DNA of 64,000 nt from a virus. The translations under genes were made by a program, and so were the position numbers. Below, piece after piece: positions 49,401 to 59,900 of this stretch. The stretch spans positions 1 to 64,000 of the IMG/VR virus record IMGVR_UViG_3300025115_000003; one strand, 5' to 3'. Each line of letters begins with the position of its first letter. Position 1 is the stretch's first letter. The notes under the pieces are model-generated. The model had not been told where the DNA came from. It worked only from the letters and a program-made list of their open reading frames with translations, and did no database searches.

Positions 49401-52400
49401 CTAAGTCATAAGTTTGCCAAAATAAATCATAATCTTTACCCACTTTAGCAAAAGCGGCTTTATCTTCTCTAAGTGCTTTGAAGAATTTGGTAATAGTATC
49501 TAATATGTTTCTCTTTGTAGTTATTTGATTATTTTGAGAAAGTTTAACTGCATCATCAATAGCCATTACTATCTTATTATTAGACATGGAAGTATCTAAA
49601 GTTAAAGTAGTTATTTGACCTTGATCTTTTATATCGGTTAAATCTTTTCGAGTAACTTCTAATTTAGGTAATTGTTCGTTTATAACATCTTTTGCATAAT
49701 CTAAAGATATATTATAATGTTTATTACTTAATAAATCTGCTTTATTTCCTAATTGTTGATATATAGTTACAGATACAGAATTAGGATTATCTAATTCTTC
49801 TTGTGGTATTAAAGCACGAGTGAATTTAAATTGCCACATTTCAATTAAGTTACCTGCTAATCTTAACTCAGCAGGATTAATAGTAGGAGAATCCAAAAGA
49901 TTTGCTACATATGTTAATTGTCTATTAGCAATTTCTTTAATAGATTCTATACTTCTATTTTCAACTAATGCTTGTCTGTCTTTGTACAATTCGTTAATTC
50001 TGTTCCAAATATTAATTTTATGTGCCGTAGGAGTATTTTTAGTTAATCCTGCTCTTAAGGTAGATATTCTATTATTTATAGCTAATCTTAATTTAGTAAT
50101 AACAGGGTCTTCTTCAGTTGGAGTATCTTCTAAACTGTATGAGTCATTGTATAAATCATCATTGCTTTCTAAATGATTTATATATTCAGCTACAACTTTT
50201 TCATCTACTGTAACTTGATTATTTTCAGTTTTAAATACAGGAAAATTAGTATAATATTGATGATTAAATTTTGCTGTATTTTCAGGAGTTATATTATTTG
50301 TATTTAATATAATATTAGCTTTAGAAATTTCTGTAGATATAGGATCAATTATTTTTGATTCTGAATTAGCAAATTCTGTTACTTGATTATGAATGTCTGA
50401 ATCATCAAGAGGTAAATTAAAATTAGAAGGTAATTTTTGAAAAATTAAATCATCTGCTCCAAAGTTATCATACGCTTGTGTAGAATAAGAATTACTTATA
50501 CGTTTAACCTCACTTCTAATTAAACTTCTTGGGTACTTCTTAGCTACTTCTTTAAGTTTAGCTATTTTAATGTTTGTAATAGCTTGGTGTGTATATTCTT
50601 TATTTAACCTATGTTCATTCTTTTGAGATATAATTTCTTCAATTATATAAGGTTCATTTATATCAAAAAAGTCATCGCTTTTAGCTATTTCTAAAGCTTC
50701 TTCCATAGTATCCCCAAAAGAATAAGAAGCATTACCTTGTTTTACAAAATATTCTTTTTGGTTTTCATCAAATAATGTTCTAAGTGCTACTTTATGAATA
50801 CTTTCTTTTAAAGTTTTATCAGTTTGAGTTGGTTGAATGCCATCATATCCTTCTAAAAAATATGAATCTTGGATAGTATAAGAATTTTCATCTCTATTCC
50901 ACTTAGAAGCATGAAGTTTTACAAATGCTTTGGCTTTTTCTAACGTATCCTTGCGCATTTGTTCTACACCATTATATATAACAGAATAAGCCTTCCTTCT
51001 TTTTTCTTTAGATTCTTTAACTTCAGGTTTATTTAACTTACCATATTTTTGATCAAGTATAGAATTAATACTATCAATAATCTTTTTAGTAGAGGAAGGT
51101 ATATCATTATCATATTCTAATCTAAAATTACTACCTGTAAGAGATATACCTAATTCATTATGATGACCTTCTAAATTATCTATAATAGATGCAAGGTTAG
51201 GTTGTACACTATGTATATTATGCATTCCTGGATATTTGGTATAACTAACTCCAAGTAATTCAGATTTTTTATCTTTACTTACTTTTTTAGAAGCATCCCA
51301 TACACTACCACTAAATACATCAGTATCAGCCGCCCATTTAATATCTTCAGATTTAGGATAAATTTTAAATTTAATTTTACCTCCGCCACCTTCCATGTGT
51401 GGAATAATTCTATCAATAGGTTTAGTAAATGCAGATATAGTAAATTCCCCACCAGCTTTTTGATTATCTTCTATGTGTTGCAATAGATTTTGCATCATGA
51501 GATTTACATCAAAATCACTATAAGCTCCTACAACAGATATAAATTCTTGACCTCTACTATAAACTTCTTCTGGATTATATTGAATGTTATTTACTTTTTT
51601 CCATTCTTCTATAATTTCTTTAGATTGTTCATATTCTTTATTTTTTTCTATAAACTCCTTAATAAATACAGTAGTGTTTTTAAAATACCCAGCATAAGAA
51701 TCAACGTATTCTATATTACCTATATTTTTTTTGTGGATATAGTTATCTCCATCCCGTACTACAATTATTGGAGCATTGATGCTATCATATTCGTCTTTAG
51801 ATGAAGGTTCTCTTAATCTATTATCATTTTGATCAACTTGTTTTAAGATATCTAAATTCATATTACTCAAATCAACATCTTCAACACTTTTAGCTAAATT
51901 ACTAATATGTTTACTTGCTTCTGCATAAGTTTTAAATTGTTGATTATCTGGTGTAGTATATACTACTTCATTTCCTGGTAATATAAGTTTAGAATTACTA
52001 TAAGCTAATAAATCAGCAATATCACCTAATGTCATATTATCAGGTAAGTTATCTATCTCTACTTCTTTTTGACCTAAAAGCTGTTTTACAAAAGCTTTCA
52101 TTTCTTTAAGAAGTCTTTTAAGTAAAGATATTAATTTACCATCCTTAACTTTATCTAATCTATTAGCAGTATATAATCCAAGTAATTCTACAATAGCTTC
52201 TTCTTTATTATTTTCTTTATGTTGCTCTAAATAACTATCATATTCTTCTTGTGAATAAAAATCAGGAAATGAAACATTTTCATCTTTACTGTATGTAGAA
52301 CTATTTATATCTTTTGGTAAATATGTTTTATTAATCCTATCTAATACCTCTTTACCTTTACCATATTCAAGTTCTTTGAGTAAGTTTTGGTATAGTTGTA

Positions 52401-53994
52401 TATTTTTACCAATAGATTTTAAATTGTTTATATATTGCTCTGCTTCTTCTTTTGTTTCAAAAAAATTAATATCTCCTAAATTTACATCGCTATAAGATTC
52501 TACATAATATTTAGGATAACCTTGTTTAGTATAGTCTTCTGAATTTTCTTTAATTTCATATTTAAGATTAGTAAAAGGTACTCCATTTTTAATAGTTCTA
52601 ATAATAGGATGCCCTAGTATTTCATGTATAGGAGTATCTAATGTAGCATAAGTTAAATTAATTACAGCAGTATTATTTTCTAATTTACCTTTATATTGTT
52701 TAGTTCTATCAGATTCAAATCTTACAGGAATCCCTATTCTATCAGACATTCTTGCTGCTAAATCTCTGATAGTTTTTTCAGAGGCTACATACTCTTCTTG
52801 TTCTCTACCTTGTGGTAATTGATATTGTGTATTATTTGATTTATTAACAAACTCTTTAAATCCTTGTATATCTTGTTTACTCTCTAATATGTGGATTTGT
52901 TCTGGTTCAAATACACTATATGATTTAGAACCTTTATCCTCTACAAAATTTATATATATATAAGAATCATGATTTTTCCATAAAGCTACTCTTTCAGGAA
53001 TAGATTTATCAGGTAATCCAAACATATCACTTTCTTCTTTTGGTAAATATCCATTTTCATATAACCAATTATCTAAATAGCCAACTGTCTTTATAAGTTC
53101 ATAGGGGTCAGGTTGCTCACCTGCCGAATCTAATTCCCAATCAAAATCTGCATCTGTAATTATAGGTTTTTCTATATTTAAGAGTACAGGGTAAATATTT
53201 TCAGTAGTAGATTTTCTTATTTCTTTAATTGTTTTTAATCTTTCTTTAGCTGCTTTTAATGTACCAAAGTGTATGTTATTATACATTTTCATAAACTTTT
53301 CAAAAGTAGCGTTAGTACCATGATAAACAATATCCTTTACTTTACTATTAGGAAATATAGTATCAAGATATTGAGAATAAAGAATTTGTGCTTGTTGTTT
53401 TTGTTGAGGGGTTATTTGATTAGGTTGAAATGAAGTTCTATTTTTCCATATATATCCACCACTTTCGGATTGATTATATCCCTTTAATTTAGAATTTACA
53501 ATAGGAAGTTCCAATTTATCTGCAACTGCTTGATAAATATATTTAGTCAATCCTTTACCTTGATGCTCTTGAGGAAGTCTTATCATTCCAACAACAACTT
53601 CTCCATTTTTAATAACAACATTCATTTCTCCTAAACCAGCAACTCCATCTTGAGATGTTATAGATTTACCATTATAGGATATTATTATGTTTTGCACTTT
53701 TCCAAAATCCCTATCAGCACTTCTACCCAATTCAATAGAAATTCCGTTATAATCAGATTTAAATCCAACAGCTTCATATACAGCATTAGCTAATTCAGGA
53801 TTAGATTCAAATAGTTCTGTTACTCCTGGTTTAATAAAAGGTTTAATATCTAATTCCTCTAAAGTAGGAAATTTATCAACCCCATTCTCTTTTTGCCAAA
53901 CTCCTATCTTAGCAGCTAATACATAAGGATTAATTCCACTTTCTTCTACCAGTTTAATAAAATCTGGACTATTTTTATTTATACAATTTACCAT
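46438..53994 (-). CDS. Giant virion protein with GNAT-like, ART-like and zincin-like domains, 2518 aa
   Basis: It follows the RNA polymerase gene without a gap (TAA then ATG), so the two form one operon. Residues about 118-175 have a GNAT-like pattern (RLPQEHQGKGLTKYIYQAVA). Residues about 220-370 have an ART-like domain: VYHGTNATFEKF (Tyr224-Thr227) and at the end SYSVFEPEQIHILE. Residues 457-462 are HEILGH, a zincin-type motif in a metallopeptidase-like context. The middle is charged and repetitive coiled coil. The C-terminal part has hydrophobic helices (about 2100-2130, GLNLAAGIANISFGMVSNIV; about 2380, MAANLLLLTTLLK) that may cross the membrane during ejection. Similar giant proteins in crAss-like phages travel in the virion as ejected cargo. 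The domain mix matches the 'polyvalent protein' idea, in which injected effectors act on the host. Activities are inferred. Confidence 0.7.
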   Translation of the reverse strand: MVNCINKNSPDFIKLVEESGINPYVLAAKIGVWQKENGVDKFPTLEELDIKPFIKPGVTELFESNPELANAVYEAVGFKSDYNGISIELGRSADRDFGKVQNIIISYNGKSITSQDGVAGLGEMNVVIKNGEVVVGMIRLPQEHQGKGLTKYIYQAVADKLELPIVNSKLKGYNQSESGGYIWKNRTSFQPNQITPQQKQQAQILYSQYLDTIFPNSKVKDIVYHGTNATFEKFMKMYNNIHFGTLKAAKERLKTIKEIRKSTTENIYPVLLNIEKPIITDADFDWELDSAGEQPDPYELIKTVGYLDNWLYENGYLPKEESDMFGLPDKSIPERVALWKNHDSYIYINFVEDKGSKSYSVFEPEQIHILESKQDIQGFKEFVNKSNNTQYQLPQGREQEEYVASEKTIRDLAARMSDRIGIPVRFESDRTKQYKGKLENNTAVINLTYATLDTPIHEILGHPIIRTIKNGVPFTNLKYEIKENSEDYTKQGYPKYYVESYSDVNLGDINFFETKEEAEQYINNLKSIGKNIQLYQNLLKELEYGKGKEVLDRINKTYLPKDINSSTYSKDENVSFPDFYSQEEYDSYLEQHKENNKEEAIVELLGLYTANRLDKVKDGKLISLLKRLLKEMKAFVKQLLGQKEVEIDNLPDNMTLGDIADLLAYSNSKLILPGNEVVYTTPDNQQFKTYAEASKHISNLAKSVEDVDLSNMNLDILKQVDQNDNRLREPSSKDEYDSINAPIIVVRDGDNYIHKKNIGNIEYVDSYAGYFKNTTVFIKEFIEKNKEYEQSKEIIEEWKKVNNIQYNPEEVYSRGQEFISVVGAYSDFDVNLMMQNLLQHIEDNQKAGGEFTISAFTKPIDRIIPHMEGGGGKIKFKIYPKSEDIKWAADTDVFSGSVWDASKKVSKDKKSELLGVSYTKYPGMHNIHSVQPNLASIIDNLEGHHNELGISLTGSNFRLEYDNDIPSSTKKIIDSINSILDQKYGKLNKPEVKESKEKRRKAYSVIYNGVEQMRKDTLEKAKAFVKLHASKWNRDENSYTIQDSYFLEGYDGIQPTQTDKTLKESIHKVALRTLFDENQKEYFVKQGNASYSFGDTMEEALEIAKSDDFFDINEPYIIEEIISQKNEHRLNKEYTHQAITNIKIAKLKEVAKKYPRSLIRSEVKRISNSYSTQAYDNFGADDLIFQKLPSNFNLPLDDSDIHNQVTEFANSESKIIDPISTEISKANIILNTNNITPENTAKFNHQYYTNFPVFKTENNQVTVDEKVVAEYINHLESNDDLYNDSYSLEDTPTEEDPVITKLRLAINNRISTLRAGLTKNTPTAHKINIWNRINELYKDRQALVENRSIESIKEIANRQLTYVANLLDSPTINPAELRLAGNLIEMWQFKFTRALIPQEELDNPNSVSVTIYQQLGNKADLLSNKHYNISLDYAKDVINEQLPKLEVTRKDLTDIKDQGQITTLTLDTSMSNNKIVMAIDDAVKLSQNNQITTKRNILDTITKFFKALREDKAAFAKVGKDYDLFWQTYDLVSLKERIEKLESQIKRDKYPYGENKETTLTQIDILKAQMKVKYTGGFIDRFSDKWVTEENQYKMQLNKIRNDIGLSAEQKKDKIAKIVDAHHAKTIVIDLRFLNVSNIKKPDNPDKYKYRNEREYRAYLAKEWGEELADEFIEEAKERYQRYVEEKANVYEQIDLDTTITNKDSAKADWYGENDPIVAINVAFKDSNFREIGNYPNNRWIKRFPRKIEQGTNKDTGYFDSKFETVIKDKTLHTFFTLYKSMMASGMKMLPDQVRADLPYNFLANVHKSLIEELTGATIGQKVELIGNKMLDSFTTKEIAELNATQERKYSSRKLTGELEKNIPLKYISPVPIEDRTMDLEKMLILFMDVAINYDYKNQVRDKVEVLYSVLEKAAEIEENRKSGKPQLNIDGKEIRLEKEGLKTKQWARFTIDAIMYGERVNKGKPSDKKIFGFDSSLKNYENYDEVVAEIEKFMGSTHKDRLKKYQLAREIEMMRDELERRLEDNELFRYEANEDGSVTVYDYEGEVAMEYTDDNSELNISMAESHIKTRSKAVYEQKMKYLSERYKELGGKSLVYQNLGEMLMKLTQLKGMGLNLAAGIANISFGMVSNIVHANGDKEYGNKQLLQALGIMLKSLGQNPTNNKVFNYLSNLDVLFETVDIRYDAESSESRTRPLRNLDPYIIQNKTEYFVQGVSAIATALKQKVYTKQGEMSVWDLFNDQGKIDKSKFTEEDAIKWNDENIKADEKNEFTKLRAKIIQMNKYLHGNYDPSSPLQAKKVLIGRMLFQFRSWIPMGVVSRFYAERYDPQLDRRIKGRWVTYSDLGFSKSIVTLLKQLSYKKNAFDGLSDVDKENMRKNLAEITMAANLLLLTTLLKSSIEEDDDKKNLYDYTAMLLANQIYRAEQDIYFYMSPMTAYNVLKDPVPITKSISDLLFAMHGTIRYITDDEYRGQPPYVKWAKVFPFTNQLPKLNYLGTTSVRQNTIITNVIENVLDEDDE

Positions 53995-56900
53995 TTAATT
54001 ACATTTTAAAAAGGTTTCTTTTTCTGCGGTTGACATTTCATTCCACATAGATTGAGTTATACCAAAATCTGATACAATATTACCATCATCTGTATAAAGA
54101 TTATCTACTGAATTAGGATCAGTATTTAAAAGTACAACATTAAATAATCCATTTTGTACAGGTCTAACTCCAAATTTAAACTTATATTTATTTCCTTGAT
54201 TTAGAATACTTGCCCAATTTACTGCATTTTTATAAGGTATCTTTTTTAACTTACCCTCATTGTTTAAAAGTTTGTATTCTTGATAATAACGATAAGCTAT
54301 TAAAAAAGGAACTGGTCTATATTTATGATTACGTGGTATATTATTTGAAAATAAATTTAATTGATTAGAGTCATCTATATTAAATTCAGAAAATAAATCT
54401 AATTGAGAAGATTGAGTAGAAGAAGATTGAGATTTTGTTACAAATCTATCTTTAAATTGTTGCTCATTGGATATATCTTTTCCTTCAATATTTCTAAAAG
54501 TCCAACCTTTTGGTGCTAAAATAGTTGTAGGAATACCTAATCTCATACCAGCCTTAGCTCCAGCTTCATCAAATCCAGTTTGTCCTCCAGTTCTAATATT
54601 TTCTATTTTATTTTTTAAATCAGGTGATTCTATAACTTCTTTTAATATTTTATAGGTCATTAAATCAATTTCTTCTTGATTCCAGCCTGCATCTTTCATT
54701 GTATAAATTCCATTTCCTGCAATATTTAAAGTTTTAGCATTAACTGAATTTAAAGCATCTACTATTGTTTTAACTTGAGTTTTAAAATTAGCAGTTTCGA
54801 TATTAGAGGTTTCTGTTTTCTTTGGAACATTTAAAGCTATATATTTTTTATTTTGTTCTAATACAGATTTTTTAGTTAATTTTTCTCCTGCGCTATTGAA
54901 ATTATAAGCAAAAGCAATAGTAGCATCTGCAGAAGCATTTTTAACAGTTCTTTCCTTGTATCCTGTACTTTGATCTTCTTGAAAGTCTATATCTTTTGTA
55001 TCTTGTTGATTATTCCAATCATATTTATTAATTAAATAATCTAAAGCTGTAGCGTGAGAAGGTTCTCCTAATTCTTTGTAATATAGAATAGATTTATCTT
55101 TTAATTCTCCTGATTTTAATTTTTCTCTAATCCATTCTGCTCTCGTATCTTGTGAATTAATAACCCAATCAATATATTTTTCAACAGCTTCTTTTATATT
55201 TTCTGTTTTAATTAAACCTTGTGTTTTACCAGCAGGGTCATGTGAGAATGGATTACCAAAATGTTTATTAGAATTTTTAATTCTTGTAGATATAATATGA
55301 ACTATAATACCATAAGCATTTGTAAAGGGGGAAGTTTGATCTTTAAGAGAACTCCAATTTTCAATTCTTACGTTTTTAGATACTGTTTTATTACCTAATT
55401 TAGAATATATTTCTTCAGCTTCTGATTTAGGAGTATTACCTTCTTGTGTATTTTCAAACTTACTTTCTGTATTAACCTTTGGTTCAAGATTAACTAATAT
55501 TAAATCAAAAGCTGCACTAATAGTAGCTTCTAATGCACTATTAGGATTAACTTTAATATTAAATACTGCTAATACTCTTCTTACAATCTCCTTAGCAATT
55601 TCTTTAATTTCATCTAATATGCTACCTTCTTTTCTTATGATATTATTAAGTATTTCACTAAATGTCCCACCTTCTAATGCTTTTGCTACAAATTCAGTAT
55701 TAGATAATAAATTAATATATTGAAATTGAGTAGCTGTAAGTTTAGGTAATATTACATCTTCTCCTTTTTCTATTTTATGAATAGTAGATAAATAATTTTC
55801 AGCAGCTTTTAGATTTCTATCGAAATATCTATCTGATGCTTTTAGCTCACTGATAATCCATTTACGAATATTATCTATTCTTGTGACTAATACATTTTCT
55901 TCAGCAGAATTTAATTTTCTATCTATATCCCAATTAACTAAAGTCTTTCTTAAAATTGCATGGTTAGTTTCATGAAGCAAAGTCATTATTTTATCATCAA
56001 TAGACATTTTACCAGTAGAATGTTTTGCTAAATTTATTTGTATGCCCTTACTATTAAATCTACCTTTAACATTCATATCATTATCAATAGTTATAGGAAC
56101 ATCAATATCTCTTCTTTCGAGAACTCTACTATAGATTGTAGCAAGTTGTCTGTTATGAGCATTAACTCTATTATTAGATTTTACTTTATCCAATGCTGCT
56201 TTCAAAGTAGGTTTTTCTAAAAATAAATTAACAAAAGATTGTTGCTTATTAGGTTTTTCTTCTGTTTCTGTTTTAATAACTTGAGGTTGATTAGCTTTAA
56301 CTCCCATGTTATTTAATCCAATTATAGATAAACTATCTGGACTAATAGCATTAGCTTCAACAAAATTTAAACCATCTATGTTAAAACCACCTAATACAGG
56401 AATCTTTTTGTATTTATAAAAATTACTATCTTTTCCATTTATTACTCCTGCTTGTAATTGATATAAGTGAGTAACAGTGTATTCCTTACTTATATTATTA
56501 GAAGTTATAGTTTCAGTTGAAGTAGTATGAAAAAATAAAGGGGGAATATTAGTTGTACTATAAGTAAAATCAGTAACAGTTCCAAAGCTATCTACAATTT
56601 TAAGCTTAGGATCAATCTTATTTAATTTTATATCAGGAGTTTGATCAGGATTATGTTGAATATAAGCCTTAAATATATGATTTGGGTCTAACTCTGTTGT
56701 TCTTAATACATCAAAAAATCCAATGCTTTCTAAATACTCAAAAGAAATATCATTTCTATAATTAGCATTTACAGGTTGTCCTAAAACAAAAGTATATTTA
56801 ACTATATCTTGAGCAACCTTTCTAACATTAGCATCTTCATCTAACAATAAGTTATTTAAAGAGTTAACTATAGTCCTTCTGTCTAATCCTAATTTAGAAC

Positions 56901-59900
56901 CAAAGTTATGATTAATAGTATCAAAAAATGGATATTGTACAGATTTATTTAATCGTAGCGTATTAAGGAATGCATTATTCTTATACTTTGGGTTTTGTAG
57001 CAGTTCAGTTATCCTATCAACTAAAGACTTATTATTTTTATTATACATAAGTCTTACTCTAAGTCTATTTACAGGTTCATCATATAAATTAGAATTACCT
57101 GAATAAGCATATTGTCTAATAAAAGTAAGAACTTTATTAAACTTATCTTGACTTAAAATATCTGATTCATAGAAAGATTTAAGATTAGCCATAACGCTCT
57201 CTACTACATAAGAATCAAATCCTAATACAGAAGAAGTAGCTCTACCTAATCTAATACTATTAAATATATAGTGACCATATTCAGTATATAAACCATAATC
57301 TTTACCATCTTTTCCTTCTCTTTTTGTATTAAAGAATATAGAATTAATGTTTTTGAAATTAGGATTAATATAATTGTAATCTTGCATAGAAGAAGAAAGC
57401 ATATCTTGATAAATGATACCTGAATAATTCTTTCCTAATCCTTCTTTAGATAAAGTTAATGTTACCTTACGAATTTTATCTAATTCTTCAAAGTAGTTTT
57501 CAATTTTAGCAAAACTATCTAATATAACTAACTGTTGAGTAATATAATTATAATCATCTTTCCATTCTCTATTAGCTTTTAGTTCATCAACGGTAAATGT
57601 AGTTTTCTTTTGTATATCTTCTGGGATAGGAATCTGTTTAAGTAAGTCTACATATCTATCTTTTACAGCAGCTATAGCTAATTGTTTAGCTTTATGATTA
57701 GTCAAACGAGGGCTATCGTTCTTTAACGAAAATGCTTGCCCTACAATATGTTTAATAACTGGTTGATTAATATATGCTAATATTTGAGTAATATTTAATG
57801 CATTATTATCTGAATCTTTTAAAATAGACAATAGAATAGAAGCACCTGCTGTCATTTCATTAATATTAATATACCCCGCAATTGGATTATTTGCATTATC
57901 AATTACAGCATTCATCAACATTACTAAATTATTAGAAGTAGTTCTTTCTTGACCATCATATTCAGATATACCAATATCACTAAGTTTGGATAATTTAAGA
58001 CCCTCAAAGATACGAATATCATCATTTACTATATCGCCATTAGCATTTTCTTTAGTTAATCTAATATCTTCTTTTCCTTCAAATATTGCATATAAGGTAT
58101 TATAATTAGCATATACTGAAATAAGATCTGCTCCAGATTGTTGGCTAATATATGAATCTCTCTGATATATCCAACTATTTATATCTCTATATTTAACAGG
58201 AATATAATCTTTTGCTTCTTCATAAATATCTGCAAAATCAATAGATGTAGTCATTTTATCATATACCTCTGGATTTAATAATACAGATTTATGTATATCT
58301 ATATAATTATTTATAAGTTTATTTCTTTCTGTAAATTTACGATCTCTTATACTAACTAATTCCCATTTTTTAGAAGCTAAACTTTTAATTTGTTCAGTTA
58401 ATCTTTCCGTAAGTTGTGAAAATCTAACTATTTTTCCATCTTTAAGATTACTAATCTGTAATTGTATATTATCTAACTTAATAAATAGTTGATCTAATTC
58501 AGCTTCAATTTGAACTAATTCTTCTTCTGTATTAGGCTTACGATTAGATATGTAATCTATTTCACCTTTTATCTTATTGTATTTAGATAAGATTTTATAA
58601 GTATTAGAATCTTTATTTATTTCAGTAGCAACTAAATCATTTAGTTCTTGAGATGCTTTATCTCTTTGTTCAACGTTTAATTTAATAGAAAGTTCTATCT
58701 TTTCCCATGTATCATTTAATTCTGTTTCATCTTCTTTGACAATGGCTAAACTTCTATCTAAAGGATTATAATAATATTCTTTTAGATATGAATAAAGTTT
58801 ATCAATATCAAAGTCAGAACCCATTTGATATACAATCTCAGAAGGTACTATTACAGTATCCTTAATAGATTTAGGTAAGAAACCTACAATTTCAAAAGGT
58901 AACATATTACCATGATCTTGATTAGGAATCCTAAATCCAATACCTTCTAATAACTCTTTAGGTAATTTATTTATATCAATTGTAACTTTACCATTTTCAT
59001 CAGTAGTCATAAACATACCAATATCTAAATCTTTTCCGTAATTATCTTTGAAATTCCAAGTTACAATTATTTGAGCAGGCTTAACTACTTTACCATCCTT
59101 TTTAACAAAAGACAAACCTTTACTTAAATCTACTCCAGCTACAGGAATAATAGATTCTGTATAATTATTAATATCTGTTTGAATATCTACAGGTTGAAAA
59201 TCTATTCCAGGTATTTGTACCCAAGAATTACCTGGTATCTTATGTTTAACTAATTGCTTATTAATTATACTATAAAGAAGGGATTCTATTCTATGTAATT
59301 CAGAGTTATATATAAAAGGTAATACAAAAGTTTTACTTTCTTGATCTAATTTAAGAGCCTTAATAGATTCAGTTTCCCATTGTCTACTATTAGCCTCTTC
59401 TAATAATATATTTTTTATTTTATTTAAATCTGTAAAGATAAACTCATCAGTAAACTTATCTATAGTTATGCCTAATTTTTCTTGTAAACTTTCGATACCT
59501 AAATCAAATAATCTTTTACGTATCCATTCTTTTTCTAATTCTAATTCTTCTCCAGTATAGGTATTTCCATTGTATTCAAATCCTTCTACTCTTCTTAAAC
59601 CAGAAAATAAACCTCTGTTAACTTGAGTAACAGTTAATATTTTAGTTTTACTATGTGGACTAATTGTGTTTAATCCATCAAATTGTCTATCGTGAATAGA
59701 TATATAATCTGATGCATCAAGGTTATTTAAATTTTCATTAATATTACCTCTTTCATATAAAGGAAATACTGCATTATCTTTTACTTTAACTGCTGAACTA
59801 TAAGACAATCTTTGAATATTATTATCTTTCATAAATTGTCTAATGGCTACTAACTTAGGACTACCTTTTACTACTTGTGGCAATAGTCCAAAATATGAAG

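Noticed and set aside
49820-50176. 118-codon plus-strand frame inside the 2518-codon gene
   Set aside because: Shadow of the long minus-strand gene; no start context, and the minus frame is continuous and domain-bearing.
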